DNA from: an uncultured Prevotellaceae bacterium
GTDB lineage: Bacteria; Bacteroidota; Bacteroidia; Bacteroidales; Muribaculaceae
Assembly: GCA_937898675.1 (NCBI GenBank)
Contig: CALEJB010000058.1
Span: 43,155-107,154, forward strand
Length of the DNA stretch: 64,000 bases
Direction: 5' to 3'
Under the pieces are notes generated by a model. That model ran no database searches and had not been told where the DNA came from. It saw nothing but the letters and a program-made list of their open reading frames with translations. How positions within the stretch are numbered: the first letter of the stretch is position 1; every line of letters starts with the position of its first letter. Positions 60,434 to 64,000 of this stretch are shown here, piece by piece. The translations under genes were made by a program, and so were the position numbers.

Positions 60434-62101
60434 TCAAGCCTGGTGGTCGGTGTTCTTTTGTTCACCGTTGTCGTCTCCGGCATCGGAGTCCTGCTTGGAG
60501 CGGCGTTCTTTCTTGCTCCTCGAACTCGTGCTGGTGTCTTTCTCCTCCTTGAGGTCAATCTCGTTGCGACTCTTGTCAAACACCTTGTATTCAAGGTAGT
60601 TAAGCGACTGGTCGGGCAGGATGCGGAACTTGCGTTTGAACTCGCGTCTCCACTTGCCGTATTCGCTGAACAGGCCTTTCTTGAGGTAGGCGTCAACATA
60701 GGGGTGGACATACATAATGAAATCGGACGCGTTCAACGTGTTGACCAGATAGTCAATCTTGTCTTTCAACTTGTCGGTAAAAAGCAACGACGGCTGCACT
60801 TGTCCCTTGCCGCCGCACGACGGGCAGGTCTCCTCGGTGGCAATGTCCAGGGCGGGCCTCACGCGCTGGCGCGTTATCTGCATCAAGCCGAACTTGGTCA
60901 GCGGCAGAATGTTATGACGCGCGCGGTCTTTTTGCATGACTTCGCGCATGTGTTTGTACAGTTCGTTGCGGTGTTCGGGCTGGGCCATGTCAATGAAGTC
61001 GATGACAATGATGCCTCCCATGTCCCTGAGCCGCAGTTGCCTGGCAATCTCGTCGGCGGCGAGCAGGTTGACGTTGAGGGCGTTGCTCTCCTGGTCGGTG
61101 CTGGTGCGCGAGCGGTTGCCTGAGTTCACGTCGATGACGTGCAGCGCTTCGGTGCTCTCGATGATTATGTATGCTCCCGACTTGAAGGATACCGTCTTGC
61201 CAAACGACGTCTTGATTTGTTTGGTGATGCCGAACTTGTCAAAGATGGGCATGTCGTCGCTGTACAGTTGGACGATATCGCTGCGATCGGGCGCTATCAG
61301 GCTCACGTAGTTCTTGATTTGGTCATACACGTCGGCATTGTTGACTTGAATGCTTTCAAAATCGGGATTGAAGATGTCCCTGATTTCGCCGACGGCGCGG
61401 CTTTCTTCCTCATACACCAGTGTGGGCACCGACGCGTGCTGCACTTTGGCTATCGCGTCATCCCACGCCTTGAGCAGCGTGCGCAGCTCGTTGTTGAGTT
61501 CCGCGGCCCGTTTGTTCTCGGCAGATGTGCGCACGATAACACCAAAATTCTTGGGCTTCATGCTCTCTATGAGTCTGCGCAAGCGGGTTTTCTCGGCGTG
61601 GTCCTTAATCTTTTGGGAAACCGAGATTTTGTCGTTAAATGGCGTCAGCACCAGGAACCGTCCCGTGAAGGTGATCTCTGTCGTGAGGCGTGGCCCCTTG
61701 GTCGAGATGGGCTCCTTGGCGATTTGTACCAGCAACTCCTGGCCCTGGGTGAGCAAATCGCTGACTGTGCCGTGCTTGTTGGTGTCGGACTGCAGCTTGA
61801 GTTTGCTGATGCTGACGGGGCGTTTGGCGGGATTCTCGCGGACCGTCTTGATGTATTCAGAAAAAGTGTTGAACTGTGAACCCAAGTCAAGGTAATGCAG
61901 AAACGCGTCCTTGGAGTAGCCCACGTTGACAAACGCGGCGTTGAGTCCAGGCATCAGTTTCTTGACCTTGGCGAGGTAGAGGTTGCCCACGGCATAGGAG
62001 ACATCTCGCGTCTCGCGTTGCAGCGACATGAGGCGCCCGTCTTCGAGCAGGGCCGTCGTCATGTCATGGGGCTTGACGTCAACTACTAATTCACTTCTCA
62101 T
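60434..62101 (-). CDS. rng: Ribonuclease G/E family protein
   Basis: Endoribonuclease for rRNA maturation and mRNA decay. The 555-residue protein starts MRSELVVDVKPHDMTTALLED; S1-like domain at about 30-130 (VGNLYLAKVKKLMPGLNAAFVNVG), then the catalytic region with GAYIIIESTEALHVIDVNSG, where the aspartates of DVNSG bind Mg, LAADEIARQLRLRDMGGIIVIDFIDM, and the zinc-link CPSCGGKG. It ends in a low-complexity basic/acidic tail from about 520 (EEKDTSTSSRSKKERR). The ATG at 62101 is chosen because family members begin with (T/R)SELVVDV; a frame reaching 62170 encodes non-family sequence. It follows HU and the small basic protein on the same strand. Confidence 0.94.
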   Translation of the reverse strand: MRSELVVDVKPHDMTTALLEDGRLMSLQRETRDVSYAVGNLYLAKVKKLMPGLNAAFVNVGYSKDAFLHYLDLGSQFNTFSEYIKTVRENPAKRPVSISKLKLQSDTNKHGTVSDLLTQGQELLVQIAKEPISTKGPRLTTEITFTGRFLVLTPFNDKISVSQKIKDHAEKTRLRRLIESMKPKNFGVIVRTSAENKRAAELNNELRTLLKAWDDAIAKVQHASVPTLVYEEESRAVGEIRDIFNPDFESIQVNNADVYDQIKNYVSLIAPDRSDIVQLYSDDMPIFDKFGITKQIKTSFGKTVSFKSGAYIIIESTEALHVIDVNSGNRSRTSTDQESNALNVNLLAADEIARQLRLRDMGGIIVIDFIDMAQPEHRNELYKHMREVMQKDRARHNILPLTKFGLMQITRQRVRPALDIATEETCPSCGGKGQVQPSLLFTDKLKDKIDYLVNTLNASDFIMYVHPYVDAYLKKGLFSEYGKWRREFKRKFRILPDQSLNYLEYKVFDKSRNEIDLKEEKDTSTSSRSKKERRSKQDSDAGDDNGEQKNTDHQA

Positions 62102-62426
62102 CGCAGAAGGTGGGTGTAATACATTAAAAAAACGATGATGGATGCCATGATGCGTATCCATGGCCGGCACTCATCCGCACAGCTTAGTTCGGCCCCTCTG
62201 GGCTCATGCTTGGTGCGGCGGTGCGAGGATAGGGAAGCGTCTTCCCCCGGTTGCTCTAAAAATCAGGAACAAACCAATTGACCGCTAATCGTCATCCCTC
62301 GCGAGCGACACGCCCGTCAGGCGCGCTGCGCCTGCACCGAGGTGGAGAGATGTGTGATTGTTCCGTGTCAATTCGTTTGTTCCCGCTATTTCACTGGTGT
62401 CGTTCAGACCACTCAGCAATCAATGA
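62102..62426 (-). ncRNA. Structured 325-base leader or small RNA upstream of rng
   Basis: No protein-coding frame with support. The region is GC-rich and rich in perfect hairpins: GGGAAG-CGT-CTTCCC (62232-62246), CAGGCGC-GCT-GCGCCTG (62318-62334), and a possible long-range pairing of GCGAGG (62223-62228) with CCTCGC (62297-62302). It lies between the small basic protein gene and rng. RNase E/G leaders in other bacteria fold and mediate autoregulation, so a rng leader is a fair guess. No match to RNase P RNA, tmRNA, SRP RNA or 6S RNA core words was recognised. Confidence 0.45.
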
Positions 62427-62519
62427 TTACTTCTTGGTCTTGTGACGGTTTTTGCGCAGTCTTTTTTTGCGCTTGTGCGTCGCCATCTTGTGGCCTTTAC
62501 GTTTTTTTCCGTTTGGCAT
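62427..62519 (-). CDS. Small basic ribosome-associated protein (AURKAIP1/COX24 domain, 30 residues)
   Basis: ATG at 62517-62519 to TAA at 62427-62429 encodes 30 residues starting MPNGKKRKGHKMATHKRKKR and ending NRHKTKK. The HKMATHKRKKRLRKNRHK core is the AURKAIP1/COX24 motif, related to mitochondrial ribosomal protein mS38, and such 30-residue proteins are conserved in Bacteroidetes as ribosome components. It lies 68 bases downstream of HU and upstream of rng, a conserved neighbourhood in the phylum as I recall it. Confidence 0.87.
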   Translation of the reverse strand: MPNGKKRKGHKMATHKRKKRLRKNRHKTKK

Positions 62520-62587
62520 GTCAGTAATTAATTAATGTGAGAATATATTTTGTGATAACAATTGCAGTCGTGAATAAGGACGACAGC

Positions 62588-62860
62588 TTACTTCACCTTG
62601 TCCATGAACACCTTGGCGGGCTTGAATGCCGGGATCTTGTGCTCCGGGATGATGATAACGGTGTTCTTGCTGATATTGCGAGCGGTCTTCTTGGAGCGGG
62701 TCTTCACGATGAAGCTGCCGAAACCACGCAGGTACACATTCTCGTCATTGGCCAAAGAGTCCTTTACGGTCTCCATGAATTTTTCAACGGTTACCAGTAC
62801 AGATGCCTTGTCAATGCCTGTGGATTTAGCGATTTCGCTAACGATTTCTGCTTTCGTCAT
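62588..62860 (-). CDS. HU-family DNA-binding protein
   Basis: A 90-residue nucleoid protein: MTKAEIVSEIAKSTGIDKASVLVTVEKFMETVKDSL as the helical half, then LRGFGSFIVKTRSKKTARN as the DNA-binding beta-arm start, ending IPEHKIPAFKPAKVFMDKVK. The usual NPQTG tip is replaced by NISKN, as in many Bacteroidetes paralogues. It is first in the HU - small basic protein - rng block. No consensus promoter was found in the AT-rich 226 bases upstream. Confidence 0.93.
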   Translation of the reverse strand: MTKAEIVSEIAKSTGIDKASVLVTVEKFMETVKDSLANDENVYLRGFGSFIVKTRSKKTARNISKNTVIIIPEHKIPAFKPAKVFMDKVK

Positions 62861-63086
62861 TGTTTCTTAAAGTTTTGATTATTGAATAATTAAACAAATT
62901 TGATTCTTTTATAATCGCCTTATTGTCAACGATTTGCGGAACATCTTTTTGTTGGCGGACAACAAGAAAAACGCTCCTTTTCAAGTCGTTTTGCAATTTT
63001 GCGACTGCAAATATCGCACTTTTTTTTCAATTAAGTGCTATGTTTCAGCATTTTTTATGAAAAATTTCAAATTTCCCGGTTGTGCA

Positions 63087-64000
63087 TCAGTCCCTTTGCA
63101 GGCTTTGCGGTTGTCTGATGACTTCCAGCAGTTTTGCCTTGAGTTCATCGCCCAGGAGGTTGCGCGACAGGATTGTGCCGTCTGCTCCGATGATAATCAC
63201 GTGGGGAATGCTCTTGATGCCGTAGATGTCGGTGGGCTCGGTCAGGTTCTCGTTGCCCATGATTACGGGCCAGGTGATTCCCAGTTCATCGATGGCCCGG
63301 CGCGTGTCGGCAGGCGCGTCCCACACGGCGACGCCCAGCACGTCAAATTTGTCGCCATACTCGGCCTTGAGCGCTTGCAGTTTGGGAATCTCGGCGCGGC
63401 AGGGCGGGCACCAGCTGGCCCAAAAGTCCACGACCACCACGCGGCCCTTGCCGGCATAGTCGCTCAGCTTCATGACCTTGCCGTCGGCGCCCTTGACCTG
63501 GAAGTCGGTAAACTTCTTGCCTTCGGCGGTAAGGAGAACCTGTCGTGCCGCCTGCTTGGCTTTGTCCACGCGCTTGAGGGTGGCATAGCCGGCGGGCATC
63601 TCCTTGAGCATGGCGTCAATCTCGGCCTCGCTGAAATCCCGATAGGCCAGATAATTGGTGAATGCCCATTTGCCGATGGCGTTGTCGAGGTTCTCGTGGC
63701 ATAACTTCATGAGCCCGTCGGCATAGATGGAGTCGGACTGTGCGTCGGTCAGGGTGCTGTCGTTGGCAATCAGTTCCATGTCCTTGCTCCATGTCGCAAT
63801 CTTGTCGTTGAGGGAGCCGGTTGCGGTGCCCTCGCCGATGTTCAGGGTGATGTCGCCCGGCTCGACAATGAAGCCGTAACGGCCGCTGCCCACGAGCACG
63901 CGGGCAAAGAAGGGCTCCTCGGTCTCGCCCTCAAGGGTGCAGATGTTACCCCAGTTCGGGATAAGATTACTCCCAAATAGAAAGTTGCTTTGAGTGTTCG
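63087..64000 (-). CDS. TlpA-type thioredoxin-fold protein, N-terminus cut by window edge
   Basis: The frame is open from the stop at 63087 to the right edge, at least 304 codons; the GTG at 63899 is internal, since in-frame codons continue to 63998 (NTQSNFLFGSNLIPNW and on). The N-terminal part (GRYGFIVEPGDITLNIG) matches the DUF4369-like domain often found before TlpA domains in Bacteroidetes. The thioredoxin domain starts near FTDFQVKGADGKVMKL, has VVDFWASWCPPCRAEIPKL with the CPPC redox pair, and ends SIPHVIIIGADGTILSRNL. These are usually periplasmic or lipid-anchored disulfide reductases; the signal peptide would lie beyond the edge. Confidence 0.93.
   Translation of the reverse strand, partial: NTQSNFLFGSNLIPNWGNICTLEGETEEPFFARVLVGSGRYGFIVEPGDITLNIGEGTATGSLNDKIATWSKDMELIANDSTLTDAQSDSIYADGLMKLCHENLDNAIGKWAFTNYLAYRDFSEAEIDAMLKEMPAGYATLKRVDKAKQAARQVLLTAEGKKFTDFQVKGADGKVMKLSDYAGKGRVVVVDFWASWCPPCRAEIPKLQALKAEYGDKFDVLGVAVWDAPADTRRAIDELGITWPVIMGNENLTEPTDIYGIKSIPHVIIIGADGTILSRNLLGDELKAKLLEVIRQPQSLQRD

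Noticed and set aside
62102..62170. Upstream start for the RNase G gene adding 23 residues
   Set aside because: The extension (MDTHHGIHHRFFN) is unlike the family, whose members begin at SELVVDV.
62102..62426. RNase P RNA, tmRNA, SRP RNA or tRNA in the structured region before rng
   Set aside because: None of their core conserved words (for example GAGGAAAGTCC or a GGTTCGA T-loop with matching acceptor arms) could be found.

Overview
The window looks like a GC-rich member of the Bacteroidales. Promoters fit the Bacteroidetes pattern (TTTG, 19-20 bases, TAnnTTTG). Secreted proteins carry dockerin repeats, BspA-type leucine-rich repeats or a sorting-like C-terminal tail, and there is a Bacteroidetes-type RNase G. 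The style resembles Muribaculaceae or Prevotellaceae, but the family assignment is inference. No rRNA, tRNA, CRISPR array, insertion sequence or prophage was seen.

Left flank (1-4.5 kb, minus strand): myo-inositol-phosphate synthase (cut by the left edge), then a pdxA - HAD hydrolase - nucleotidyltransferase operon and a lone DUF2442 gene with its own promoter and terminator.

Centre (5.3-38.7 kb, all plus strand): a large surface-glycan locus of about 29 genes. A candidate promoter and a hairpin-rich leader lie at 5.03-5.28 kb. The glycan-building part holds a pyruvyl transferase, a nucleotidyltransferase/HAD/kinase/transferase module, seven glycosyltransferases, four membrane O-acyltransferases, an EpsG-like polymerase, a PglC-type initiating phosphoglycosyltransferase, a PglE-type aminotransferase and two PglD-type acetyltransferase domains. 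Woven into it from about 25.4 to 37.6 kb is a small discrete fatty-acid or polyketide-like set: four acyl carrier proteins, an acyl-activating ligase, two ketosynthase III enzymes, an SDR reductase, a metallo-beta-lactamase-fold hydrolase, a VOC protein, an FkbH-type HAD enzyme and two ATP-grasp enzymes. The best reading is that these genes build an unusual acyl or amino-acid side chain and attach it to a 4-amino sugar of the polysaccharide. No flippase, nucleotide-sugar 4,6-dehydratase, chain-length regulator or export gene is present, so the pathway needs partners elsewhere.

Right flank (38.7-64 kb): secreted or membrane-anchored phosphodiesterase-like, beta-helix lipoprotein and GHL10 proteins, valS, rpiB and a Tricorn-type protease on the plus strand. 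On the minus strand are two paralogous secreted endonuclease I proteins with dockerins next to rlmN, ornithine-to-glutamate catabolism (rocD and P5C dehydrogenase), a BspA-like protein, a 59-residue membrane protein, the HU - small basic protein - RNase G block with a structured leader, and a TlpA-type thioredoxin cut by the right edge. Three genes absent from a 60-residue-cutoff ORF list or truncated there were read by hand: 58577-58756, 62427-62519 and the two edge-truncated ORFs.
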